Origin: a virus
IMG/VR virus record: IMGVR_UViG_3300017971_000182
Location: 1-22,943 of that record
DNA length: 22,943 bases
Reading direction: 5' to 3' (one strand)
The position numbers and the translations under genes are program-made. Shown one piece after another: positions 13,935 to 20,810 of this stretch; position 1 is the stretch's first letter, and each line of letters starts with the position of its first letter. Under the pieces are notes generated by a model that made no database searches, was not told where the DNA came from, and saw only the letters and a program-made list of their open reading frames with translations.

Positions 13935-14555
13935 TCAATACTCCGCCACGATTACCGACAGTTCGTCGATTCGCTCCCTGTTCCGCCACGATTTGATCGT
14001 GTACTGATTGCCGGCGTCGTCTTTGATCAGGTCGCCAATTTTGAGCCCGGTCAACTCCACCTCACAGAAAATGTGAAACCTCCGTGTCCATTGATGCCGG
14101 CCGGCCTCGATGCCCTCTGTGTTCGGTTGCTCCTGAATCTTCGCCGGCACGTCGATAAACACCAAATCCGCCGCCGGGTGAGTAACGATCCGCCCGCCGC
14201 CTTCGTCCAGCGCCACGACCGCAGGCCAGAGTGCAATCAGATCGGTGAGCCCGGCAGCAATGTCCAACTCGCGACAGCCGACAACCCAGCCGGTTCCGAG
14301 TCGCGGGTGCTTGACCGTCTGCGCCACCCAAGACACCCCGCCAGCATCGACGATCACCGACCCGACGATGGGCGCGATGACCGGCACAGAGGGGAGTCGC
14401 CAAGTGCACTCACGGGCAACGTAGCCACCCTCAGAGGGCGCGGCCTCGACAACCGCGTCGAACGATTGCAGACAATCGGCAACGGCCCCGCCGTCGAGCG
14501 TGACGTTCTCCAGGCCGTCAAACATCGTGTGATCTGTTGTGAGGTCAATGGCCAT
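13935..14555 (-). CDS. Candidate head-completion (stopper-like) protein
   Basis: This 206-residue protein is placed at ATG 14553-14555; a TTG two codons upstream, overlapping the previous stop, is possible. Two similar beta segments are seen: around 65-100 (GSVIVDAGGVSWVAQTVKHP ending in GCREL) and around 170-206 (GDLIKDDAGNQYTIKSW then IDELSVIVAEY). Both read GD/GS-x-I-x-D-x-G-x-x-Y/W-x-V, as in small beta-barrel head-closure proteins. Followed by a terminator-like gene, this suggests a head-tail joining role. Function is inferred. Confidence 0.6.
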   Translation of the reverse strand: MAIDLTTDHTMFDGLENVTLDGGAVADCLQSFDAVVEAAPSEGGYVARECTWRLPSVPVIAPIVGSVIVDAGGVSWVAQTVKHPRLGTGWVVGCRELDIAAGLTDLIALWPAVVALDEGGGRIVTHPAADLVFIDVPAKIQEQPNTEGIEAGRHQWTRRFHIFCEVELTGLKIGDLIKDDAGNQYTIKSWRNRERIDELSVIVAEY

Positions 14556-14557
14556 CG

Positions 14558-15313
14558 TCAATCATCCAATCGAGTGAGAGCGTAAATATCGTGCCACAGC
14601 AGGGCGATTTCATCCGCGGAGAGAACGCGGTTCCAAACGCCCACCATCTCTATCTCGCCATTCCATTCGTGGCCCAAATCCTGCGTGCATCCGATCCCAA
14701 GCGTGGTGTCGGCGCTCGACCAGTCGCCGCCGCCGCCTACCGCGTCGGTGGCCAGGGCGCGCCCGTCGAAATACATCTGCCCAGCGCCCAGGGCGGCGTT
14801 GGCGGGATGCACGCCAGCGAATTGGTGAATTGCTCCGTCGTTCCACGCTGCCGGCAACGTGGCCCGATGTTTTTTCCACAGCCAGATGTTGGGGCCCGCT
14901 GCCTCGATAGCGAGCCACATCGGGGCGTTGAGCGCGGTCCCGCCGTTGTTGAGCAAGGTGCCGACGCCCGTCGCGAAGGCTCCCAACACGCTCGCGCGGC
15001 AGACGACCGTGTACGGCGTTGCCTGCGAGACGTCCCACGGCAGGGCGGGCGTTTCCACGATTTCATTGCCCGCATCGAACAACACCCCCGGCCCGTTCGC
15101 CCCGCGCATCCACGTTGCCCCGGTGAGCGTGCCGTCGAGGCTGCTGCCCTGGGCCGATTGATTGCGCCACACCCGTTGCGCGAAAACGTCATGCGGCCCA
15201 AGTGACCCGTCCAGGAACAGTTTAAGACCTCGCCACAGACCCGGGTGTAACGGCGCGCCGTCGCGTGGCGCGAAACCTTGGCCGTAGCTCGGACGATATC
15301 GCTGCTCGCTCAT
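14558..15313 (-). CDS. LamG / concanavalin-like jellyroll protein
   Basis: This 251-residue protein starts at the ATG overlapping the previous stop (ATGA); the longer open frame upstream is only a shadow. From about 73 it has the LamG_3 pattern: GPGVLFDAGNEIVETPAL, YTVVCRAS, then QMYFDGRALAT, a glycine-rich turn, and the closing NGEIEMVGVWNRVLSADEIA with a final helix. LamG folds bind carbohydrates or act as structural lectin-like domains. In phages they are found on virion surface or tail proteins. There is no signal peptide, so it is probably assembled into the particle. Confidence 0.85.
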   Translation of the reverse strand: MSEQRYRPSYGQGFAPRDGAPLHPGLWRGLKLFLDGSLGPHDVFAQRVWRNQSAQGSSLDGTLTGATWMRGANGPGVLFDAGNEIVETPALPWDVSQATPYTVVCRASVLGAFATGVGTLLNNGGTALNAPMWLAIEAAGPNIWLWKKHRATLPAAWNDGAIHQFAGVHPANAALGAGQMYFDGRALATDAVGGGGDWSSADTTLGIGCTQDLGHEWNGEIEMVGVWNRVLSADEIALLWHDIYALTRLDD

Positions 15314-15789
15314 CCGCGCGGACCTCGAACCAGGGGCGTCAAAATGAATCGGGACACATTGGCGTGCGCTGCCATCTGTGTCACGGTGGCATTGTAAAGC
15401 ACCGGGCTCCAATACCGGCTGACGATTCGGACCACGCCTGAGGCAATCATGTCGTGATCGGCGGTATTGGTGGTCACTGTCAAGGCACCGATTTGGGTTA
15501 AGTTGGCCAGCTCCGCCAAAGTGACCGCCGCATCGATGGCGCCCACCCCGCCGTCCTCGTAGGTTCCGTCGGAGGAGCAACCATAGATTTGGATCGCCTC
15601 CCCGGGCACGGGCGCGGCCTCGAATTGGACGACCGCACGCCAGGCGAAATCCAACGGCGTGTGACCTGCGCCTAGATCGTGTCGTGCCCCGATCCGCAGG
15701 GCGGTGGACGCCAGGCCATTGAGGCTCATGACCAGATCACCGTCGCTGTCACTCCAGACGATCGGCTTAAGCCGTTGGATGGTTTGCAT
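15310..15789 (-). CDS. Putative virion protein of unknown family
   Basis: This 159-residue protein has an ATG 22 nt inside the end of the preceding holin-like gene, with a modest AAAGAAG site upstream. It is beta-rich: LKPIVWSDSDGDLVMSL, FAWRAVVQFEAAPV, VVRIVSRYWSPVLYN, ending RFILTPLVRGPRG. I recognise no family. It is coupled by ATGA to the LamG gene and may form a structure with it. Confidence 0.68.
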   Translation of the reverse strand: MQTIQRLKPIVWSDSDGDLVMSLNGLASTALRIGARHDLGAGHTPLDFAWRAVVQFEAAPVPGEAIQIYGCSSDGTYEDGGVGAIDAAVTLAELANLTQIGALTVTTNTADHDMIASGVVRIVSRYWSPVLYNATVTQMAAHANVSRFILTPLVRGPRG

Positions 15790-15949
15790 GGCACACTTCT
15801 TTCTGACAGGGTAAATTGTCGATTTTACGTTCGATCCGTTCTAAGCGGTCTTTCATCAGGCTGAATAGGCGTTTGATCGTCCAGAATTGCGCGCCGACGA
15901 GGAACACGCAAAGCCCGCCAAATCCGATCACTTCCGGTATCGTTTCCAT
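15767..15949 (-). CDS. Holin-like small membrane protein
   Basis: This 60-residue protein has its ATG forming TGATG with the upstream stop. Residues 4-24 are hydrophobic (IPEVIGFGGLCVFLVGAQFW), followed by a basic amphipathic helix with heptad spacing (IKRLFSLMKDRLERIERKID) and a short Cys-containing tail. One membrane span with a positive coiled-coil helix is the layout of several small phage holins and XhlA-like proteins. It ends the cassette that includes a peptidase and an exported protein, so a lysis role is plausible. It could instead be a membrane anchor. Confidence 0.68.
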   Translation of the reverse strand: METIPEVIGFGGLCVFLVGAQFWTIKRLFSLMKDRLERIERKIDNLPCQKEVCHANHPTA

Positions 15950-16161
15950 CAGCCCAGCCCTTGTGTTGCAATCTCACCGCCACTCAGGTTGACGATTTGG
16001 ATTTGGATTTCTTTCAGGTCCCGGATCAACTGCGCCCGGTATTCGGTATGTGAGAACGATTGGCCGTCTACCGTGTAGCTTGGTTGCGGAGAGGCGTAGG
16101 TGGCCTTCAGCTCCGCCGAAATCAGTTCCGCCGTGTCTTGCAGGTCGGTTAGGACGGTCAT
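15949..16161 (-). CDS. Small helical protein (70 aa)
   Basis: This 70-residue protein is joined upstream by ATGA and downstream by TGATG. It is mostly alpha-helical (LQDTAELISAELKATYAS, YRAQLIRDLKEIQIQIVNL), ends glycine-rich, and has no membrane segment. A similar layout, two helices around a YTVDGQSFSHTEY hairpin, is common in small phage proteins encoded near head or tail connectors. I do not assign a function. Confidence 0.72.
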   Translation of the reverse strand: MTVLTDLQDTAELISAELKATYASPQPSYTVDGQSFSHTEYRAQLIRDLKEIQIQIVNLSGGEIATQGLG

Positions 16162-16334
16162 GCGTCATCCTTCTTGATCAGCCGAATCTCAATCACCGGC
16201 TCCCATCCGAAGATCGGGGGCAGCTGCACTTCCACGTGATCGGTCTTCCGCAGCTCGGTCAGCAGTGGAATGAGTTGCTGTTGAATCAACGTGCCGATCC
16301 AAGTGGCTCCGGCTTTTTGTGCGTCGTCTTCCAC
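16158..16334 (-). CDS. Small protein (58 aa), GTG start
   Basis: The frame is open far upstream, but only as a shadow of the peptidase gene. GTG at 16332-16334, with GGAG about 8 nt before it, gives 58 residues and a 49-nt overlap with the peptidase gene. The product has a helix (AGATWIGTLIQQQLIPLLTEL) and a beta end (VEVQLPPIFGWEPVIEIRLI). I recognise no family. The stop is coupled to the next gene by ATGA, which supports translation. Confidence 0.6.
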   Translation of the reverse strand: MEDDAQKAGATWIGTLIQQQLIPLLTELRKTDHVEVQLPPIFGWEPVIEIRLIKKDDA

Positions 16335-17029
16335 AAGAGGTCTCCGTCGTTTGGCGGGTCGACAGCGTACCGCAGCGCCCAGGCCCCGTATCCGCCTTCG
16401 ATCCCGCGTCTGAATTCTCGTTCGGTCGCCCAGCGACCGAGGCCTTTTTCTTGCCAATCCGGCCAGGAATTGAGATCGGGTGTATCCGTAAACATGCCGT
16501 TTGCTACTCGCACGACCGCGTGCCCCATTGCGCCGTAGATGACCGGGTGGCCGTGTGCGAGCATCGAGCCGGCGTGCTCGTACGTCGGACAATCCATCCA
16601 TTCAAATGGCTTGTAGAGTTCGCCGATTTCCTCCCACTCGCTGGGCCAGTGACTCCGCCGCCAGTCGTAAGGATCGACCACGTCTGCCGGGCAGGTGCCA
16701 TGCTTCAGCAGCTCGCGCAGGCAGGTGTCAATCGCCATCCCGCCGTCGCGACCACCGTTGCCGAAATGATAGGGCACGGCTTGAGACAAGAGGACTCTAT
16801 CGAGCCCTTGTCGCTCCCGGGCCAACATCACGATCCCCGCCCCGGCGCAGGCACAACAGGAATTCTGCCGCCCCTGGTTGATCACGTGCCAGACGTAAGG
16901 GATCAGGTTGTTTGCGTGGTACGTCTTCCAATCCTTCTCCGGAATCAACCAGTCATCGGGCACAACGCGAAACGTGCCGTCCCCGGGCTTGGATTCTCTC
17001 GGCAAGCAACCTGTCCAGCGAACGCTCAT
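16286..17029 (-). CDS. Papain-like cysteine peptidase
   Basis: This 247-residue protein starts at an ATG overlapping the upstream stop (ATGA). NQGRQNSCCACAGAG at 51-65 matches the papain active site: Gln52 (oxyanion) and Cys58 have the six-residue spacing of papain Gln19/Cys25. GAMGHAVVRV places His170, and DLNSWPDWQEKGLGRW places Asn187, like the papain NSWG segment. There is no signal peptide, propeptide or cell-wall-binding module. It sits between a gene for a Sec-exported protein and small membrane-protein genes. It may process virion proteins, degrade host envelope protein, or act as the lysis enzyme; no other candidate lysin is visible. Confidence 0.83.
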   Translation of the reverse strand: MSVRWTGCLPRESKPGDGTFRVVPDDWLIPEKDWKTYHANNLIPYVWHVINQGRQNSCCACAGAGIVMLARERQGLDRVLLSQAVPYHFGNGGRDGGMAIDTCLRELLKHGTCPADVVDPYDWRRSHWPSEWEEIGELYKPFEWMDCPTYEHAGSMLAHGHPVIYGAMGHAVVRVANGMFTDTPDLNSWPDWQEKGLGRWATEREFRRGIEGGYGAWALRYAVDPPNDGDLLWKTTHKKPEPLGSAR

Positions 17030-17682
17030 TTCTTGGCACCCCACTTCTTGCATCGGGTGAGCATGTCCGCCGCCGATGGCAGCGGGCACGATTCATACCG
17101 ATCACCGGAGTCGGAAACGAAAAAGACGTAGGGCAGGTCGGATGCGTTTTTGATGAATGGCTGGGCGTCCACCGCCGTGCTGTCCTTTTCGATCCGTCTC
17201 ACACGATAGCCGTTCTCTCGACACCACGCCCGCCACGGGCCGGTCAGCACCGCTTCCTGCGCCGGTGTCGTCAGGCTCGACTCCTCGACGATCACGACCG
17301 TTAGACCCTCCCCCGGCTCCGGCGTGGGAGTCGGAACCGGGGGAATCGGAGGGTCCGGGGGAAAGCCGATTTCGAGTTCGTGAATGACCAAGGCGTACTG
17401 CTTCGGAACATTCACGTCAAGAATCAATGCGAAGCGCCCGGGCGTGCCGCCGGTGACAAACAGCACGGGCCGGTTGTCGAGCGTTTGCAGCGCCACGATC
17501 TGGGGCTGATTCTCAGCGGGGAACACCGCCAGGGTGCACGATGCAAACTGTTGCGCCGTGATCCCCTCGACATTCAGCAGTGCGGCCTCCCGCACCGCCA
17601 ACCGATCGGGGCCGACGATCGTTACCTCCGCCGATGCCGGCAAACACAGTGCCAGGCAAATCAGGCAGAATAGAGGTTTCAT
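17026..17682 (-). CDS. Sec-exported two-domain protein
   Basis: This 218-residue protein is joined at both ends by ATGA overlaps. Residues 1-18 are a clear signal peptide (MKPLFCLICLALCLPASA) with an ASA|E cleavage site. Residues 19-103 read as an Ig-like beta domain. Residues 106-121 are a Pro/Thr linker (PPDPPIPPVPTPTP). Residues 124-218 form an alpha/beta domain with a first strand LTVVIVEES and a C-terminal CKKWG. The C-terminal domain resembles a thioredoxin-like fold, but no CxxC motif is present, so redox activity is unlikely. Export of a phage protein from inside the late operon is unusual. Confidence 0.78.
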   Translation of the reverse strand: MKPLFCLICLALCLPASAEVTIVGPDRLAVREAALLNVEGITAQQFASCTLAVFPAENQPQIVALQTLDNRPVLFVTGGTPGRFALILDVNVPKQYALVIHELEIGFPPDPPIPPVPTPTPEPGEGLTVVIVEESSLTTPAQEAVLTGPWRAWCRENGYRVRRIEKDSTAVDAQPFIKNASDLPYVFFVSDSGDRYESCPLPSAADMLTRCKKWGAKK

Positions 17683-17945
17683 TGCGCGGCCCTCGCTTCC
17701 TCAGCTGCGTCGACAAGGCTGGTCAACTCGGAACGTGTGGCGGACTGCATCGCCTGCAAGCCCTCACGCAGCGCGGCATAGAGCTTGCGGCCCCGGAAGC
17801 CCTGTGAGCGAAGCACGCGCCACAAGGCGAGTGTCTCGCGTGGCCCGGGATTCGCCAGGCCCTCAATAATCTCGGTCCGGTCGCGGTTCTCGAGGCAAGC
17901 CATGATTGCCTCGATGACCAGCGGAATTATAACAGCCCACTCCAT
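17679..17945 (-). CDS. Small protein with hydrophobic N-terminus
   Basis: This 88-residue protein has GGGAGG about 8 nt before its ATG, 23 nt after the capsid gene stop. Residues 3-17 are hydrophobic (WAVIIPLVIEAIMAC); the rest is helical and charged (REGLQAMQSATRSELTSLVD). The hydrophobic stretch is short for a full membrane span and could be a membrane-touching helix. I recognise no family. It begins the cassette with the exported protein and the peptidase. Confidence 0.74.
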   Translation of the reverse strand: MEWAVIIPLVIEAIMACLENRDRTEIIEGLANPGPRETLALWRVLRSQGFRGRKLYAALREGLQAMQSATRSELTSLVDAAEEARAAQ

Positions 17946-17968
17946 CTCATTTCCTCCCGGTAAAGTGG

Positions 17969-19204
17969 TTATGCAGTGCCGTCACTGCGGATCATCAAAC
18001 GTGGCTCGCGTACGCCGGCAACGCCTTTGTACGAGCCTTTGAATTGCATCCAAATGTCTCGGTTGAACTGCGCCTCACTGTTGTTGGGCGCCTCTTCAAC
18101 TGTCAACGGCCAGATTTCCTTCCAGCAAAACGCCTTGGTCGGTTTGCCGATGAACCAATACGCGTTCGCCGCATCTCGGTCCGCCGCAGTGATCCCGCCG
18201 GCCCCACCGTTCGCATTGAGGATCGCTTGCGTGACCCACTCGTTGGAGAGGATTTTGCACTGATAGGAACTCGGGATTCGGTTTTTGCCGTGCGAACCGA
18301 TCTGACCAGCCGCCGCCGCGCGGTCGACAAGATCAAGATCGGTATCATGGAACACTGCCGCCGCCGTCCAGGAGAGGTTCTTACAGCAGATTACCGTATC
18401 GGGGTCGTGTCCGAGTGGCTCGTTCGTGGTTGGGTTCCGCATGGCGTAGAACAGTTCCGCCACTTCCATGATGTCCGTGTAATTCACGAGCGCCGCTGTT
18501 GCCTCATTGAGGAACCCCAACGCCTGCCCTGCCGTGGCACCGTCGCCGTAGGTGAGTCTGGCCTCACCTTTGTACACGTAGGGGTTCACCGCGCCGATCA
18601 CCACGTCGATAATCGACTTCTCGCGCCGGATGCCAAGGGCTTCACCAACGCCCCGGGCCCGTTCGATCAACACGCCCGTGCGATCGGCAATGACCGCTTC
18701 CCGGGTGATCGCGAGAATCCCGCCCTTCTTTTCCGCCGCCGGAATCTGCACGTATTCCTCGGTGAGGCCCAGGAGCGGGTAGTCCTCGCCTTGAACCACG
18801 TTGGTATCGAATTCGTCTTCGACGCCACCGATGCCCGGCACCAATTCCGTGCCCTGGATGTTTGACCCGAACGTCGAACACAACTGATCGCCGATCATCT
18901 GATCAAGAACCATCCCCTCCTTGATTGCGTTGAAAAACAACTGCCCGGTAATGTGCGACATGGCGGACGTGTCGACCGCGTGCGCGGCTTCCACGATGTG
19001 ACCCCCTTTGCGCCGTTGCCGCGCCCAGTCGTCGATCATCTCGCCACCGCTGTCAACGGTGTGCGTCACGAGGTCGCGTAGGCTGAAGTCGGCCGGCGTG
19101 ATTTCCTTCTTGTCATACGACTCCTGCAAGTGGTGCAAGGTCCAGGGGAGGCCCTTTTCCTTCACCAACTTTTGCAGGTCTTTCGCCTTAACTAAAAAAC
19201 TCAT
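17969..19204 (-). CDS. Major capsid protein (HK97 fold)
   Basis: This 411-residue protein starts at the ATG at 19202-19204, after AAAGGAAAG and 14 nt behind the upstream stop. The open frame continues 62 codons upstream only as a shadow. The N-terminal 60 residues are helical and charged. The core includes ILAITREAVIADRTGVLIER and RGVGEALGIRREKSIIDVVI, the spine-helix region typical of HK97/Mu-T-like capsid proteins, then DPDTVICCKNLSWTAAAVFH and the C-terminal KAFCWKEIWPLTVEEAP. Position after portal, protease and scaffold and before head-completion genes is the standard order. It builds the icosahedral shell. Confidence 0.87.
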   Translation of the reverse strand: MSFLVKAKDLQKLVKEKGLPWTLHHLQESYDKKEITPADFSLRDLVTHTVDSGGEMIDDWARQRRKGGHIVEAAHAVDTSAMSHITGQLFFNAIKEGMVLDQMIGDQLCSTFGSNIQGTELVPGIGGVEDEFDTNVVQGEDYPLLGLTEEYVQIPAAEKKGGILAITREAVIADRTGVLIERARGVGEALGIRREKSIIDVVIGAVNPYVYKGEARLTYGDGATAGQALGFLNEATAALVNYTDIMEVAELFYAMRNPTTNEPLGHDPDTVICCKNLSWTAAAVFHDTDLDLVDRAAAAGQIGSHGKNRIPSSYQCKILSNEWVTQAILNANGGAGGITAADRDAANAYWFIGKPTKAFCWKEIWPLTVEEAPNNSEAQFNRDIWMQFKGSYKGVAGVREPRLMIRSDGTA

Positions 19205-19218
19205 GTGTCTTTCCTTTC

Positions 19219-20073
19219 TTACTCGCCAAATCGGAGCTGCTTGCAACGCAAGTACTCTATGTGGTTCACGATGATTTGGTTTAGCCCGGTGCGCGAAACG
19301 TAGCCGAAGTTCATCGGTTCGGCTGCCAGTGCCGTGATCTGATTCACGCCACGCATTTCGTGCTTGGCACACAACACGCCATTGATCCAAAACCTAACTT
19401 CGGCGTCGAATAGCGTCGGTGCCACGGCACCAACACCGGGAACGACATTCAGCGGCACCCACTCAGCAACCAACTTGCTTCGATTGCGGTATACATCGGC
19501 GTCGTATACCTTCTGATCAGCATTCGACAAGTTGTCGGGATTCGTTGCGACCAGCTCGGTAATTTGCTGGTTGGCACCGAAGCCGGATACGCAACACCAA
19601 ACCTCGCCTGCGTAGTCGCCGGTCGCCTGCGCGACTTTGAAAAACCCAAACATATCCGAATCTGCCCGGGGGCCCGCCCCGTCATCTTGCAACTCGGTGG
19701 CGGTGTCCATGTCCTCCATGCAGCCGACGAAAATGTTCAATTCGTCGAGATTTTCGTCGGCGTAACCCCGGGGGAAAAGAGCCGCAAAACGAATTGGTCG
19801 GTCTATCGAAAAGATAAACTCTTCGTGCGTCCGAAGGAAGGAATGGAACTGGTCGGCGACAGCAGTTCCCGTAATAGTGATTTGCGAGTTCGGCTGCGTC
19901 AGCACGCCGGACACGGCCGGGCTGATTTGCTCCACAGTTTCCATATCGCCCGCGGCAAAGGTCGGAATCCAGCCGTCCAGCTGGGGCGTAGCAGTAACGT
20001 ATTCATCGTGATCGAATTGAGTAAAGACCTCAAAGCCTTGCTCCCGCTCGAAATTGATTGGCAGTAATCGCAT
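19219..20073 (-). CDS. Putative capsid-associated jellyroll protein
   Basis: This 284-residue protein has AAGGAG overlapping the protease stop. The C-terminal half ends in EVRFWINGVLCAKHEMRG and EPMNFGYVSRTGLNQIIVNH, a LamG/concanavalin-like pattern. A middle segment (TELQDDGAGPRADSDMFGFF) is acidic. Placement between the protease/scaffold and capsid genes is the usual site for decoration proteins. The decoration role is inferred; the family is not certain. Confidence 0.7.
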   Translation of the reverse strand: MRLLPINFEREQGFEVFTQFDHDEYVTATPQLDGWIPTFAAGDMETVEQISPAVSGVLTQPNSQITITGTAVADQFHSFLRTHEEFIFSIDRPIRFAALFPRGYADENLDELNIFVGCMEDMDTATELQDDGAGPRADSDMFGFFKVAQATGDYAGEVWCCVSGFGANQQITELVATNPDNLSNADQKVYDADVYRNRSKLVAEWVPLNVVPGVGAVAPTLFDAEVRFWINGVLCAKHEMRGVNQITALAAEPMNFGYVSRTGLNQIIVNHIEYLRCKQLRFGE

Positions 20074-20087
20074 GGCTTACGCTCCTT

Positions 20088-20324
20088 TCAGTTTGTCACC
20101 GAGAAGCCCTTCAGGGCCCCGATGAAATCTTCGTGAGTGTTTCCGATGGCCGGCGCATCATCGTCGCCCTTTGCTCCCTTGTCCTCTTCCAGGGCTTGAA
20201 GCCGTGTTCTTTTCGGTGGCGTCGTGACCTCCTCGGTCACTACCGCCTGCGCCTCTTTCGCGTCGATCTTCTTTTCGAGCGTGTCGAGCCGCTTCAGTAG
20301 TTTCTCTTGAAACTCCGTTGACAT
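20088..20324 (-). CDS. Possible scaffold protein from internal start in the protease gene
   Basis: An in-frame ATG at 20322-20324 (protease residue 163) has GAGGAG exactly 6 nt upstream, a better site than the protease's own. Translation gives 78 residues: a helix (TEFQEKLLKRLDTLEKKIDA) with coiled-coil character, then an acidic, disordered region and the tail GALKGFSVTN. This is the arrangement of lambda C/Nu3, where the scaffold is made from an internal start in frame with the protease. No separate scaffold gene is present. Confidence 0.55.
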   Translation of the reverse strand: MSTEFQEKLLKRLDTLEKKIDAKEAQAVVTEEVTTPPKRTRLQALEEDKGAKGDDDAPAIGNTHEDFIGALKGFSVTN

Positions 20325-20810
20325 TTCATGCTCCTCGCTTTCAAACAGGTTTTGCGTTGTGGCGGGATCGTCAACCAGATCCACGCTGTTGATTTCCAGG
20401 ATTTCCGTGACCTCAGAACCGTCGTCCGACATGACCACAACCGCGTTGTGTGACAGACCGAAGTGCGCATCCGCCAGATGCTCAAGAACGTCCTTTGCGA
20501 GTGGGTGGGATGGTTTGATGGTCAGATCGGCGAACACGCCGAACGAGTCCGCATCGCCGCGTTCTCGGACGTTGTGCAGGCTGCCGAAATGATCTCGCAA
20601 CTTGCGGGAGTTGGATTTCTTCTCACGGCCTGAGGGGTGCAAAACGAACACCGCCGCGCCCTCATAGAGTGGCTTGGCCTTGCGTAAGACCTCCACCGGA
20701 TAGCCGTAGCCGTTGCGTGATTTGGTCCCGATCACCTTCACGCCTTCGATCGTGCCGGGTTCTCGGACCACGGGCCGGCTGTATTCGAGGACGTTGGTTC
20801 GTTGATTCAT
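20088..20810 (-). CDS. Prohead protease with C-terminal scaffold-like region
   Basis: This 240-residue protein starts at an ATG overlapping the portal stop (ATGA). Residues 20-158 have the U35/S78 prohead protease pattern: YPVEVLRKAKPLYEG, VFVLHPS (His58), HFGLSHNAVV at 116-125 (Ser120) and EINSVDLVDDPATTQNLF at 139-156. His58 and Ser120 are the likely catalytic pair. After residue 160 a helical and acidic segment follows, which probably directs capsid assembly and is removed on maturation. The protease cleaves scaffold and capsid N-termini before DNA packaging. Confidence 0.87.
   Translation of the reverse strand: MNQRTNVLEYSRPVVREPGTIEGVKVIGTKSRNGYGYPVEVLRKAKPLYEGAAVFVLHPSGREKKSNSRKLRDHFGSLHNVRERGDADSFGVFADLTIKPSHPLAKDVLEHLADAHFGLSHNAVVVMSDDGSEVTEILEINSVDLVDDPATTQNLFESEEHEMSTEFQEKLLKRLDTLEKKIDAKEAQAVVTEEVTTPPKRTRLQALEEDKGAKGDDDAPAIGNTHEDFIGALKGFSVTN

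Noticed and set aside
16319-17131. 270-codon + strand frame
   Set aside because: Opposite the papain-like peptidase gene, whose active-site residues leave no doubt about the real strand.
18044-18865. 273-codon + strand frame
   Set aside because: Lies wholly opposite the major capsid gene; no ribosome site and no recognisable protein features.
19205-19390. 62-codon N-terminal extension of the capsid frame
   Set aside because: It overlaps the upstream gene, has no ribosome site, and its residues are low-quality shadow sequence; the ATG at 19204 has AAAGGAAAG.
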